Assembly: GCA_036984305.1 (NCBI GenBank)
Contig: BQWY01000001.1
Location: 2,439,501-2,503,500, forward strand
DNA length: 64,000 nt
Source: Nitrospira sp.
Lineage (GTDB): Bacteria; Nitrospirota; Nitrospiria; Nitrospirales; Nitrospiraceae
Direction of reading: 5' to 3'
Below are positions 8,193 through 17,316 of this stretch, in pieces; within the stretch, counting starts at the first letter, position 1, and every line of letters starts with the position of its first letter. Position numbers and translations under genes: made by a program. Below the pieces are notes generated by a model that ran no database searches, was not told where the DNA came from, and was given only the letters and a program-made list of their open reading frames with translations.

Positions 8193-9326
8193 CTACTCCA
8201 ATTCGAACGCCTTCGGGAATTGCGTCAGATTTCGACAACCATCTTTGGTGACCAATACCATGTCCTCGATTCGCACGGCGCCTAACCCAGGATAGTAGAG
8301 GCCGGGTTCCACGGTTACGACTTGTCCTTCTTGTAAGACAGATCCTTGCCGGCTAATCCGAGGTGCCTCGTGGATGTCCAGTCCCACCCCATGGCCGGTG
8401 CCGTGGAAATACCCTTGCATGCGGCCGTTCACAAGTCCCGTCCGATAGCCCGCGCGTTCGAACCGTTCGCAAATCCCTTGATGGATCTTGGCACCGTCTG
8501 CACCATCATGAATCTGCTCGATCGCCGCCTCTTGAGCGTCTTTGACAGTTTGATAGAGGCGCGCGAGTTCCGGAGAGGCCGTCCCGCGGATCACCGTCCT
8601 GGACATGTCGGCGAAGTATCGGCTGCTGCCAGACCGTGGAAAGACATCGAAGATGATGCTGCGATCAGCGGGCAGCGGCCCGGAGCCTTCGTGGTGAGGA
8701 TCGCAGGCCTGTTCACCTCCGGCCACGATCGTATGCTGCGCGACACAGTCTTCCTCCATCAAAGCGACGTTGATCAGCTTCTTGATGCCTTCGGACGTCA
8801 CCGGTGTCCCGTCCGACCACAATCGCCCGTCTTGCACCGCGGTACGGCGCAGCAGGTCGTGTGCCAGTGCAACGGCCCGCTCCGTCGCGCGCTGGGCGGC
8901 CTCGATGTGTGCCACTTCTTCGGCGGACTTGACCACCCGCTGTTCATAGAATGGATCCCTCTTACAGACCACGGTATAGCGTAGCTCCTGTAAGCGCGCC
9001 GCCGCCGCGAAGGGGAAATTCGCCGCCACGACAATCGACGTGATGCCTGCCGCGGACAAAAAGGCGTGCACGATGTCCATCGGCCCTGGTCGTTCGGAAC
9101 CTGCCCTTTTCGCGTGCTGCTCCCATTCCGAATACGAAAGCACTCGATCGACCGAGGCCTCGCTGCGCGCCCGATCCATCTCCAGATCGCTCATGATCAC
9201 GATCCGCTCCCCCTTCAACTCCACATACAGGAACGGATCCGGGGCGAGAAAGCGGGTCGCATAATACAGATTGGAGTCCTGCTCGCTGGCCGCGTAGAAC
9301 AGCACTGCGCGATCAGTGGATGACAC
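8193..9326 (-). CDS. M24 family Xaa-Pro aminopeptidase
   Basis: A 377-residue cytoplasmic metallopeptidase predicted to remove N-terminal residues before proline. The creatinase-like N-terminal domain is followed by the pita-bread domain with the five metal ligands in order: the Asp in IIFDVFPRSG, the Asp in YFADMSRT, the His in GTGHGVGLDIHE, the Glu in VEPGLYYPG and the Glu in RIEDMVLV. Translation starts at GTG 9326 behind an AGGAG site. It is first in a run with the SdhB-like, archease and rtcB genes, with a 40-base gap to the next. Confidence 0.9.
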   Translation of the reverse strand: MSSTDRAVLFYAASEQDSNLYYATRFLAPDPFLYVELKGERIVIMSDLEMDRARSEASVDRVLSYSEWEQHAKRAGSERPGPMDIVHAFLSAAGITSIVVAANFPFAAAARLQELRYTVVCKRDPFYEQRVVKSAEEVAHIEAAQRATERAVALAHDLLRRTAVQDGRLWSDGTPVTSEGIKKLINVALMEEDCVAQHTIVAGGEQACDPHHEGSGPLPADRSIIFDVFPRSGSSRYFADMSRTVIRGTASPELARLYQTVKDAQEAAIEQIHDGADGAKIHQGICERFERAGYRTGLVNGRMQGYFHGTGHGVGLDIHEAPRISRQGSVLQEGQVVTVEPGLYYPGLGAVRIEDMVLVTKDGCRNLTQFPKAFELE

Positions 9327-9399
9327 GATGAAACTCCTGGGCTAGATGGATAGGGCAGGAATGGTGAAGCTGGGCGATCATGCTAGCATCCACGCTCAC

Positions 9400-12300
9400 T
9401 CAATACAAGTTGTTGGGTTGGTTCGCCAGCGGCGTCTCATGCTCACCTGATGCCGGTTTGTCCGAGTCGGTCGTGAGAAAGTCAGTCGGCATTCGGAATG
9501 TATTCCGCAGTACGTCGTAAGCCAACGTGGCGATGCTATTGAGCCCCTCTGCAAACGACTTCATGGGCATATAGGTCACCTCCGGGTCATCGAGCGCGCC
9601 CTTGGCTTGAAAGAAGGCCGTCGCGACGCCCGTCCGGTCGCCCGCAAAAAAACGTCCGAACAGCGGCACATTTTGAATCAGCTTGCTATACGAGCCGAAC
9701 GGGCTGACGGCGTAGACCATGTCGAGTTGATCGGTTGGCAGATCATAGGTCCCCGCAACGCTCAGCTTGACCACCGGACTGTCGATCACGATCCGCTGCG
9801 CATCGAGCAAACCGTTGCGCATGACGAACGTTGCCGTTAACTTGTCATAGGGCAGCCCATCCTTTTCCAAGTCAATCTGACTTTGCAGCACGGCGGGCAG
9901 ATTCAGTATGCCGAGTACTTTCCAAATCGCTCGCTTCTGCGACTTAAAGATATGCCCGTTGGTAATCGAAACTTCGGCGTCTCCCGACAGCGTCGGAAAC
10001 ACACCATGCGGGTTTCGGCCATGCCCACGAATGGTACCGGTCAGATGCACGTCGCCGGTCATGAAATGTTCGCGTGTGCCACTCAAACGTGACAACTCCT
10101 CGAACGGCACACCAGCCAACCGGATCGTCGCCTCGGTCTCAGCCGGTTGGTCCTTCGGCAGCTGCACGACCAGTCGACCGGATACGTGGCCACCTTCAGC
10201 CCGAGCATTGATACGATCGACGTCAAGGACACCGTTTTCGATATTGATTCGGGCCGTCAACCCCACGAGGCGTGTCTGCCGATACGCTCCGCGCTCAATC
10301 GCGGCCGTCGCCGTGGTCTGCGTTTTGTCAGCCAGAAATTCAATAAACTCCCGGACAGGGGACCGGCCCTCTTTAGGGATCAACAGCTCCAGATCCAACC
10401 GCGATGACTCGATTTTCGCGGACAGCGCCGGCTTGGTGTCCCAATTGCGGACGGTGCCGGACACCGTCACATCGCTGTCGGCAACTTTAAAGGTCAGCTG
10501 TTTCAGCTCGGCCCCATGCCGCACGAGTTTCAGGCGCAGGTACAGGTCGTGGATTTGGCCGTCGACGCCCTTCATCGTCATCAAGCCATTGGTCAACGCG
10601 ACCCAGCCGGAGGTTGTCCAGCTGGTCCATTCCGGCCGCGATCCCTTGATATCCACCGAGACTTCCAAATTGCCCGCCTCGAGCCCGCCGCGATTCAGCC
10701 ACTCCGGAAGACCGGACAGAGAGACGACGCCCGTCGCGAGCGACGCATCAATCGCAAACCGATCCCCGAGCACGATCTTTCCCTTCATCCCGAGCCGGAT
10801 CGCATTCAGGACGATATCGAGCTGCTTAATGATCAGACCTTTTGACGTGACATCTCCTTCCGCTTCGAGTTGAGCCGGCAAATCCGCGTGCTTCTCGCCG
10901 ATCCACGGTAATGCGAGGGTCGCATCGGTCAGGCGCGCCTCGGCGCGCACATGAGGCGCCTCCGCCAAGCCGGACAGTTTCAACAGCATCGCGACCGGGC
11001 CTTGCACGAAGGAGGATACGGTCGAGGCCGCCGATTTGGGAAGAAATTGGAGGAGATGTGAGGTATCACCCGTCATCTGGACGGTGAAGTCCTGAAACGT
11101 GCTCGCGCTGCCCGCCGTGACCTTTCCGTTGATACGAAAACGGCTCGACCCGAGCCGTCCGCCAATCTCCTCGAACATCGTCCCATTTTGGGAAAATCCG
11201 AGCCGACCGTCCACACCCTCCACGCGCCCGGGCAGGGTCGACGTATCGAAACTCAAATCCTGAGCCTGAACTTCCCCGCCGACGAACGTGATCCCCCCCG
11301 GCTGATTCAACGCACCGACCAACCGAAACGTCGGGACGGCGATTCCCTCGACGTTTCGGATGGACGCCAGAAACCGCGATACGCGAGGCGATTGAATGGA
11401 CTGGGCCAGGTACGTGACCAAGTCGGCGGCCGTCATGTCGCCTGTCAAATCGAGTTCCAACCATGGACCGGCCTCGAGAAAGGATACGAGGACTTTCGCC
11501 TGTCCGATGTGGAGCGTTCCGTAATCACCGCTAAAAGCCGGGATCCGAATCCGTCCCGGTTCGACGAAGACCGTCCCGGCCAGATTCCTTGAGCGCACCA
11601 TCCCGTCACCCAAGAGCGCCTGTCCGTCGCTGACGAGAAACTCTCCCGTGACGCCGAACTGCGTGTGAGGCTCAGTGGAAGCCGTCAGGGTGGCATTGGC
11701 CACCTCCACGATTCCGGCGATCTGCCGCTCCGCGATGAGCCCCGGAAGCGACGGATGGACCCATTTGGCTGGTATATACGTCAATAGATCATCCAAGCTG
11801 ACCGGCGAGGTCCTGAACGTGACGGAGAGCGTCGGCTGAGATGAGAGTATTCCTGAGAGATTGGCCTTGGCCTGAACGGCCAGCTTTTCGAGCCGGCCCA
11901 CCATATCCTGGAAAACAAGGTCGTACCCGACGACGCCCGGTACAGCATGCACCTGTCCTTTGAGGTCGAAATGACCTTGCACTTCGTCGGGGAGTGGACG
12001 AGGGCCGAGAAAATCAGCCACATGTCGGATGGACACATTCGTCGCCTCGATGACACCATCGAATTGGAGAACCGACTCCACCTGCGTGGGGTCGTCCGAA
12101 GAAAAGCGGGCGGGGTTGGCAACTTGCACGGCTGCCCCGGTCAACGACAACGCGGACGACCCGGGCTCGCTGGGCATGGTGGCCGTAACCGAAACCTCGC
12201 CTCGCGCGGACTTGGCATCGACCACGACCTTCGCGTTCACGTTATGAAACTGCGTCGAACGAAGTCCGTCCGGTCGACCTTCATCGACGACCCGAACCGT

Positions 12301-12771
12301 TCCATTCTCGATCGTCGTCTCTTTCATGTACATCAGCCAATCGGTTGGGCGATTCGAGGAAGTGGTCCGACTGGACGATGGGGTGATCGCGGCGATGTTC
12401 CACGTTCCCGTAGAGTTGCGGCGCAGATCGATGGTAGGCCGTTGGACGAGGAGGCGTTTTCCGACGACTTGGCGACGCAGCAGCGGCCAGAAGCGCAGCA
12501 CCGTGTCAATTCGCTCGGCCTTCACAAAGACGGTTCGACCGTCTGCCTCATAGACCACAGCGTCCTTCAGCTCCAACCGGATGCTCGGGAAAATCACAAG
12601 CCGCACGACCCGCACGTCGAGTTTTCGACCGATGTTTTGTTCGATCTGATACAGAAAAAATTCTTTGATGTAATCCTGGCCCGTCAGCGGCCGAGCGAGC
12701 AGGACCGCCGCCGTGGCCACGGCCAGAATCGCAAAACAGGCGAGCAAAAACATACGAACCCGTCGACGCAC
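9400..12771 (-). CDS. AsmA-like outer-membrane biogenesis protein
   Basis: This 1123-residue protein has one N-terminal membrane helix (about residues 6-27) and a long, repetitive beta-rich body typical of AsmA/YhdP/TamB-type proteins. These are now seen as periplasmic bridges that carry phospholipid between membranes. The N-terminus (KEFFLYQIEQNIGRKLDVRV, then RLVIFPSIRLELKDA) is the AsmA start pattern. The C-terminus (SVAGTYDLPTDQLDMVYAVS, then VPLFGRFFAGDRTGVATAFF) matches the AsmA-like C-terminal domain. Length is close to YhdP (about 1270). It is divergent from the MFS gene and lies 73 bases before the M24 peptidase gene on the same strand. Confidence 0.88.
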   Translation of the reverse strand: MRRRVRMFLLACFAILAVATAAVLLARPLTGQDYIKEFFLYQIEQNIGRKLDVRVVRLVIFPSIRLELKDAVVYEADGRTVFVKAERIDTVLRFWPLLRRQVVGKRLLVQRPTIDLRRNSTGTWNIAAITPSSSRTTSSNRPTDWLMYMKETTIENGTVRVVDEGRPDGLRSTQFHNVNAKVVVDAKSARGEVSVTATMPSEPGSSALSLTGAAVQVANPARFSSDDPTQVESVLQFDGVIEATNVSIRHVADFLGPRPLPDEVQGHFDLKGQVHAVPGVVGYDLVFQDMVGRLEKLAVQAKANLSGILSSQPTLSVTFRTSPVSLDDLLTYIPAKWVHPSLPGLIAERQIAGIVEVANATLTASTEPHTQFGVTGEFLVSDGQALLGDGMVRSRNLAGTVFVEPGRIRIPAFSGDYGTLHIGQAKVLVSFLEAGPWLELDLTGDMTAADLVTYLAQSIQSPRVSRFLASIRNVEGIAVPTFRLVGALNQPGGITFVGGEVQAQDLSFDTSTLPGRVEGVDGRLGFSQNGTMFEEIGGRLGSSRFRINGKVTAGSASTFQDFTVQMTGDTSHLLQFLPKSAASTVSSFVQGPVAMLLKLSGLAEAPHVRAEARLTDATLALPWIGEKHADLPAQLEAEGDVTSKGLIIKQLDIVLNAIRLGMKGKIVLGDRFAIDASLATGVVSLSGLPEWLNRGGLEAGNLEVSVDIKGSRPEWTSWTTSGWVALTNGLMTMKGVDGQIHDLYLRLKLVRHGAELKQLTFKVADSDVTVSGTVRNWDTKPALSAKIESSRLDLELLIPKEGRSPVREFIEFLADKTQTTATAAIERGAYRQTRLVGLTARINIENGVLDVDRINARAEGGHVSGRLVVQLPKDQPAETEATIRLAGVPFEELSRLSGTREHFMTGDVHLTGTIRGHGRNPHGVFPTLSGDAEVSITNGHIFKSQKRAIWKVLGILNLPAVLQSQIDLEKDGLPYDKLTATFVMRNGLLDAQRIVIDSPVVKLSVAGTYDLPTDQLDMVYAVSPFGSYSKLIQNVPLFGRFFAGDRTGVATAFFQAKGALDDPEVTYMPMKSFAEGLNSIATLAYDVLRNTFRMPTDFLTTDSDKPASGEHETPLANQPNNLY

Positions 12772-12918
12772 ACCCCCTCCTTGTGTCCATACGCCCGCAC
12801 GGATCGCGGGGAGTCGACAAGTGCATGGTACTCAATACCCGACGGGAAATCCAACGTCCCACGGAAAATCTCTCACTGTTTCCACACGATGCAAGTAGAT
12901 ACGGTGCAGCTTGATCGG

Positions 12919-12924
12919 TATAAT
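12919..12924 (+). promoter_or_regulatory. Possible -10 box (TATAAT) of the MFS gene
   Basis: A perfect TATAAT ends 14 bases before the ATG at 12939, and no ribosome binding site lies between them. No good -35 hexamer is seen at 16-18 bases upstream. If it is used, the mRNA leader would be about eight bases. Confidence 0.35.
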
Positions 12925-12938
12925 TCCGCCGTCACAGC

Positions 12939-14297
12939 ATGAAGACTTCCCTCCCCGACTCTCGCTCGCTCCTCCCGCTGGGTTCCTTGGCCCGAACTGG
13001 CACCGTGCGCTGGCGCATTCTGGGCTTGCTGTTCGCGATCAGCGTCATCACCTATGTCGATCGGGTCAATATTTCGGTGGCAGCGCGGCAGATGATGCCC
13101 GCTCTCGGTCTCACCGACCAACAGATGGGATACGTGTTTTCGGCATTCGTGGCCGGTTACGCCCTCTGTCAGATACCGGGAGGATGGCTGGGGGATCGCT
13201 GGGGAGCGCGCCGTGTCCTCACGGCGGCGATCGTATGGTGGTCCTTCTGCACGGCCGCGACCGCGACCGCCGCGACCGGCTCGCTGGCTGCGCTCGTCGG
13301 TGTCGTGGGGGCCCTCGCGACAACGCGATTCTTTCTCGGTGTCGGAGAATCGCTCGCTCTGCCCAACATGAACCGTGCGGTGGCCGACTGGTTGCCACCT
13401 CGAGAACAGTCGCTTGGTATCGGATTGGCGATCAGCGGGGTGGGGCTCGGCGCTGCGATCACACCGCCCCTCACGGCGTGGATCATGGTCAATTTCGGAT
13501 GGCAAACCGCGTTCTACGTCGCGGCAGCCGCAGGACTGATGGTGGCAGCGGTCTGGCACTGGTATGCCACCGACGGACCGCGCACCCACCCGGGGATCCA
13601 GGATTTTGAGCTGGCTCATATCGAATCCGGGAAGGAGACCAACTCCGGCCCTCTCCGCACACCGTGGCGTCGTTTTGTGGCGACGAAAACAGTCTGGTGG
13701 CTGCTCGCGAGCTATGCCTGTCTCGGGTACGTGGCCTATGTGTACATGTCGTGGTTTTACCTGTACCTGGTGAATGTCCGGGGATTCGGCGACCTGCGGG
13801 GGGCCTGGTTCGCCGCTGCGCCGTTTCTTGCCATGCTCGTGGGGTGTCCCCTGGGCGGATGGTTGACCGATCGATTGACCCAGTCGCTGGGAGTGTCGGC
13901 GGCCAGGCAACGCGTCGGGATGGGCGGGATGATCGCGTCAGGTGTGGCCATCGCCGCGGGAGCGTGGGCGCCGCAGCCCTCGCTGGCGGTTCTTCTGCTC
14001 TCGCTCGGCGCAGGAAGCCTGTATTTCACGGCCGGTGCCTACTGGTCGTCGACGGTTCACCTTTCGAAATCCCACGCAGGCACACTGTCAGGCCTCATGA
14101 ACACGAGCGGCAACATCACCGGCAGTCTTTCCCCGACGTTGACGCCGTGGCTTGCGGAACGTTTCGGGTGGGAGGGGGCACTGATCGTCGCAGCGGGTGT
14201 CGCCGTGATTGGTGGGATCATGTGGCGACGCATCGATCCGGGCGCGGGGCTCGCAAAGGAGCCGTGGACCTTGCGAAAGGCGGCGGAACTCCAGTAG
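12939..14297 (+). CDS. MFS transporter, anion:cation symporter type
   Basis: A 452-residue major facilitator with about twelve membrane helices. The first helix carries VITYVDRVNISVAA, common in the anion:cation symporter group (sugar acids, tartrate, glucarate). Motif A appears as GGWLGDRWGARRVL in the loop after helix 2 and again, weaker, as GGWLTDRLTQSLG in the second half. The substrate cannot be told from sequence. No Shine-Dalgarno sequence precedes the ATG. The cyclophilin gene follows after nine bases. Confidence 0.88.
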   Translation: MKTSLPDSRSLLPLGSLARTGTVRWRILGLLFAISVITYVDRVNISVAARQMMPALGLTDQQMGYVFSAFVAGYALCQIPGGWLGDRWGARRVLTAAIVWWSFCTAATATAATGSLAALVGVVGALATTRFFLGVGESLALPNMNRAVADWLPPREQSLGIGLAISGVGLGAAITPPLTAWIMVNFGWQTAFYVAAAAGLMVAAVWHWYATDGPRTHPGIQDFELAHIESGKETNSGPLRTPWRRFVATKTVWWLLASYACLGYVAYVYMSWFYLYLVNVRGFGDLRGAWFAAAPFLAMLVGCPLGGWLTDRLTQSLGVSAARQRVGMGGMIASGVAIAAGAWAPQPSLAVLLLSLGAGSLYFTAGAYWSSTVHLSKSHAGTLSGLMNTSGNITGSLSPTLTPWLAERFGWEGALIVAAGVAVIGGIMWRRIDPGAGLAKEPWTLRKAAELQ

Positions 14298-14306
14298 AGT
14301 CAGCCC

Positions 14307-14834
14307 ATGGAGATTCTCGGCTTCAAGAAAATCGATCCGCGCGTCACGATCGTCACAAAGTTCGGCGAGATCAAAATCCGATTCTATCCCGACGATGCCC
14401 CTCGGCATGTCGAAAATTTTCTCAACCTCGTGAAGCTCGGGTTTTACAATGGGACCAGGTTTCACCGCGTCGTACCTGGGTTCATAGTCCAAGGCGGAGA
14501 CCCATTGAGCCGCACCCCGGATCGACAATTGCACGGCACCGGGGGCCCCGGGTACTTCCTGACACCCGAACCGAACGACCGCCCGCACAAGCGTGGGGCC
14601 GTGGCCATGGCCAAGGTGCCTCGGGAGAGCAACAGCACGCGCGACTTCAACGACAGCGGGTCGCAATTTTATATCTCGGTCGTGCCGAACGGTGGGTTGG
14701 ATCGAACGTATACCGTCTTCGGAGAAATCTTTCGGGGGATGGACGTCGTCGATCAGATCGTGAAGGTCGAACGCGATGAGGCCGACAACCCGCTCGAACC
14801 CATCGAGATGTTGTCGGTCACGGTGAAGGAGTAG
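14307..14834 (+). CDS. Peptidyl-prolyl cis-trans isomerase, cyclophilin type
   Basis: A 175-residue cyclophilin that speeds prolyl bond isomerisation in protein folding. Core motifs are FHRVVPGFIVQGGDP (the catalytic Arg sits in FHRVV), SGSQFYISVVPNGGLDRTYT and VFGEIFRGMDVVDQI. No signal peptide is present, so it is cytoplasmic. It starts nine bases after the MFS gene, probably in one transcript, though no functional link is obvious. Confidence 0.94.
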   Translation: MEILGFKKIDPRVTIVTKFGEIKIRFYPDDAPRHVENFLNLVKLGFYNGTRFHRVVPGFIVQGGDPLSRTPDRQLHGTGGPGYFLTPEPNDRPHKRGAVAMAKVPRESNSTRDFNDSGSQFYISVVPNGGLDRTYTVFGEIFRGMDVVDQIVKVERDEADNPLEPIEMLSVTVKE

Positions 14835-14881
14835 CCCCGTCTAAGCTCCAGAGAAAACGCTCGATAATTTTCGAAAGCGGC

Positions 14882-15181
14882 TCAGACTGCCTGGCCCTGA
14901 AAGCCCGCCAGGAAAAGTACATCGACATTATTATCATACCGACTACGGGTGATAGTGCCCGTGGCGAATGAAAGAATACCTCCCAGCATCAGCATCTTCC
15001 CAACTTTCATCTTCTTTCTAAGTTGGGCTTCCTGCGCAGCAACCTTGTCCATTGTGTGAGCGGGATGGTCAAAATGGCCGTCCAGCGAGGCCGCAGCAAG
15101 CGAGGGACCGCGACGTACGTTTCTCAGTACGTTGAAGTGCTGAGCGATTGCGAGAACAAAGCTGGCGGGCATTTTCACCAT
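14882..15181 (-). CDS. Small hypothetical protein
   Basis: I do not recognise this 99-residue protein. It begins five bases after the stop of the MEMO-like gene on the same strand, which suggests coupled translation. A charged helical middle (MDKVAAQEAQLRKKMKVGK) leads into a short hydrophobic segment (MLMLGGILSFATGTI) and a C-terminal tail. There is no strong ribosome site. It could be a real small membrane-associated protein or a chance frame; position is the main support. Confidence 0.45.
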   Translation of the reverse strand: MVKMPASFVLAIAQHFNVLRNVRRGPSLAAASLDGHFDHPAHTMDKVAAQEAQLRKKMKVGKMLMLGGILSFATGTITRSRYDNNVDVLFLAGFQGQAV

Positions 15182-15185
15182 CCCG

Positions 15186-16433
15186 CTAAAAGAAGACGAT
15201 GCTGGCATAGGTAACCGTTGAATTGAACTGGTCGGTAATCCCGCGATCGTACCGCAACACCTCGCCCCTTTCCGCCGACATCAACCGCAACAACGTATAC
15301 ATCGGGGCGAAGCCGCTGATCCGGCGGCTGTCATTTTCCGTCTGGATGAATTGGGAAAAGTCCTCCGGCTTCAACTCTTCCACGTACTTGAGCATCGCAA
15401 GATCGTTCTGCATACAGCGGTGAAACGAAAAGTCTGTCGGCGGCGCCGAATCGCCGTATCGCATGCCGATATGGCCGAGATCACCGCTCGCAATGAAACA
15501 GGGAGCTACGCCGACAGCCTCGCAGGCGCCTTTGAGTGCGTCCACAAACCGATCGATCTCGCCCCGCACGTCGGGCTCGTGGAGCGACAGCGCGGAAAAG
15601 TTGCAAAGTATGGGAAGCATGGAAAACTTCTTCTGGCTGCCCACGGCATCCTGCAGAAACGGCATCTGAAATTCGAGACAGTGTTCCTGTTGATGTGCGA
15701 GATCGTCTCGAAACCAGTCGGCGCCGGCTGAGCGAACGGCCTCCGCGAGCCCTTGATGGACAGGGACGACCCCAAGCGGGGTCTGAAAGTCTCGATCCGT
15801 CACCGCGAAGAGTGAGTCCATCCCGGCATGGCACGTGCCCAACAGAACATAGACGTCCGGACTTTCCGCTTGATTCAGCTCCTTGTAGGCCCACGCGTAA
15901 ATCGGTCCTGACTGTTTCACGTCGTAGGCCGGCGCCACAAGTCCTTTGATCCTCTTCCCCCTGTTGAGGGAGGGCTTCTGGTCAGGTCCTTCGTTGGACG
16001 CGTAGAACCCTTCCAGTTGTCGACGAAGCCTAAATCCGTCGGACTCATAACTCTTTCCGGCAAAGACAGCCGGCCGCAGCGGAGCCTGTCGATAGGCCGC
16101 TTGCCGTTGAGCCCTGATCGCTTCTACCTTAGGCCCTTCGAGAAACAGCTTGCCCTCCAATTCGGAGAGCAATCGGCGGAGATTATCGGGCATGAGAAAC
16201 TCGCCAAAACGTCGCAGGTACAGTGCCCCGATTTGCTCCAGCGAATGCTGTCCGTCCAGATGCTGAATGATGAAAAAATAGTTCAAGGGAAGGATCAGTT
16301 TTTCACTGCTAAGCCCAGATGGATCCCACAAAACCATATACTGCTCGTCCTGCTCCTTGATTGGGGAATACTGAAGATTTCTGAGAACGGGGTTGGTCGG
16401 AATTTCGCTGGTGGTCGGTGCCGTGGATGTCAT
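15186..16433 (-). CDS. MEMO-family (AmmeMemoRadiSam B) protein with lost metal ligands
   Basis: This 415-residue protein has two parts. Residues 1-115 look like a PqqD-like winged helix (LPLNYFFIIQHLDGQHSLEQ). Residues 160-415 are a MEMO/class III dioxygenase-like domain. EHCLEFQMPFLQ (His251) and SGDLGHIG (His321) are kept. The first conserved His (usually APHxD/G) is replaced in LVAPAYDV, and the usual Cys in ICGF is Ser373 (RISGFAP). Two of three presumed metal ligands are thus missing. The start at 16433 has a GAGGAAC site. It lies 70 bases after the membrane-protein genes of the MutL cluster. The radical SAM and AMMECR1 partners are not nearby. Confidence 0.82.
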   Translation of the reverse strand: MTSTAPTTSEIPTNPVLRNLQYSPIKEQDEQYMVLWDPSGLSSEKLILPLNYFFIIQHLDGQHSLEQIGALYLRRFGEFLMPDNLRRLLSELEGKLFLEGPKVEAIRAQRQAAYRQAPLRPAVFAGKSYESDGFRLRRQLEGFYASNEGPDQKPSLNRGKRIKGLVAPAYDVKQSGPIYAWAYKELNQAESPDVYVLLGTCHAGMDSLFAVTDRDFQTPLGVVPVHQGLAEAVRSAGADWFRDDLAHQQEHCLEFQMPFLQDAVGSQKKFSMLPILCNFSALSLHEPDVRGEIDRFVDALKGACEAVGVAPCFIASGDLGHIGMRYGDSAPPTDFSFHRCMQNDLAMLKYVEELKPEDFSQFIQTENDSRRISGFAPMYTLLRLMSAERGEVLRYDRGITDQFNSTVTYASIVFF

Positions 16434-16503
16434 AATGTTCCTCAAAACTGGGATTGTACCCAAGCCACCTTCCATGCTGCAACCACACTGCACGTGAATT
16501 CGT

Positions 16504-17292
16504 TCAAGGTGACGGAGGGGCCTTTCGCCCGAACGACCACGCCCCCAGACTCAACAAAGTCAGCGCCGCCAACCACAGGGTGGCATGGTGATACGACGGA
16601 CCCGCAAAATCGATCAGGTCCGTCAGCCGCCCGATGAGCAGGGACATGCGTGCCATGACGGTATAGCCGAACGCCGCTCCAAATGAGATCATGAGGAAAA
16701 CAATCCCCGTGCGGGCGATGGATCGCCCAAAGCCCGAGTGCTCGATGGTAAACAGGAAATAAAACAGCACCGAGGCCACACCTGCCAGAATGACGACCGC
16801 ATTCAGATTGCTCGCTGGGTTGAGTAGATCGACGGTAAATGCAACACCTTGGCCGGGCCCGATCGACAAGAGCGGGCGCACGGTGTCCTCAATCTGTTTG
16901 AGAATGAAAGAGGAAATGGTTCGGGGAATCGCCAACCCGGCACCGGTTCCCACCAAGAATGCGAACGCATAGCGGGACAGCCACGCAATTCTCGGTACAT
17001 ACCGGGTTAACATCAACAAACCGATACCCACAGGGATTAACAATACCCACTGATCATCTTTAGAGATCGGCTCGTAGATCAGGCGCACGACCACTGTATC
17101 GAACACTTTCACGATTTCGTAACCGACGGATACGCCTACGTACAGATGCTCCGCCCCCTTGAAGAGCGGGTTGTCGGCATACAGAAAAGTCATAATGAAT
17201 AGCGTCAGGCCGGTAGCGACCCAGGCTCCGAAGATTACCTCAACGGGCATGACGGCCATCCGTTCGCCCAGGGTGAATCCGTCGCGAGACAC
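16504..17292 (-). CDS. Polytopic membrane protein of the MutL cluster
   Basis: I do not recognise a family. The 262-residue protein has about six predicted membrane helices (for example VEVIFGAWVATGLTLFIMTF and LNAVVILAGVASVLFYFLF). The start is uncertain: GTG 17292 is listed, but ATG 17259 or 17250 would also give a full first helix. It lies 24 bases after the previous gene and belongs to the same minus-strand transcript. It probably forms a membrane complex with the two genes upstream. Confidence 0.75.
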   Translation of the reverse strand: MSRDGFTLGERMAVMPVEVIFGAWVATGLTLFIMTFLYADNPLFKGAEHLYVGVSVGYEIVKVFDTVVVRLIYEPISKDDQWVLLIPVGIGLLMLTRYVPRIAWLSRYAFAFLVGTGAGLAIPRTISSFILKQIEDTVRPLLSIGPGQGVAFTVDLLNPASNLNAVVILAGVASVLFYFLFTIEHSGFGRSIARTGIVFLMISFGAAFGYTVMARMSLLIGRLTDLIDFAGPSYHHATLWLAALTLLSLGAWSFGRKAPPSP

Positions 17293-17316
17293 ACCGTCGC
17301 GTAGCCGCGTTCACGG

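Noticed and set aside
7028-8251. Long plus-strand frame of 407 residues
   Set aside because: It is antisense to the well-supported SdhB-like and archease genes and has no family-like sequence.
11947-12942. Plus-strand frame of 331 residues
   Set aside because: It is a shadow of the AsmA-like gene with an Arg/His-rich composition.
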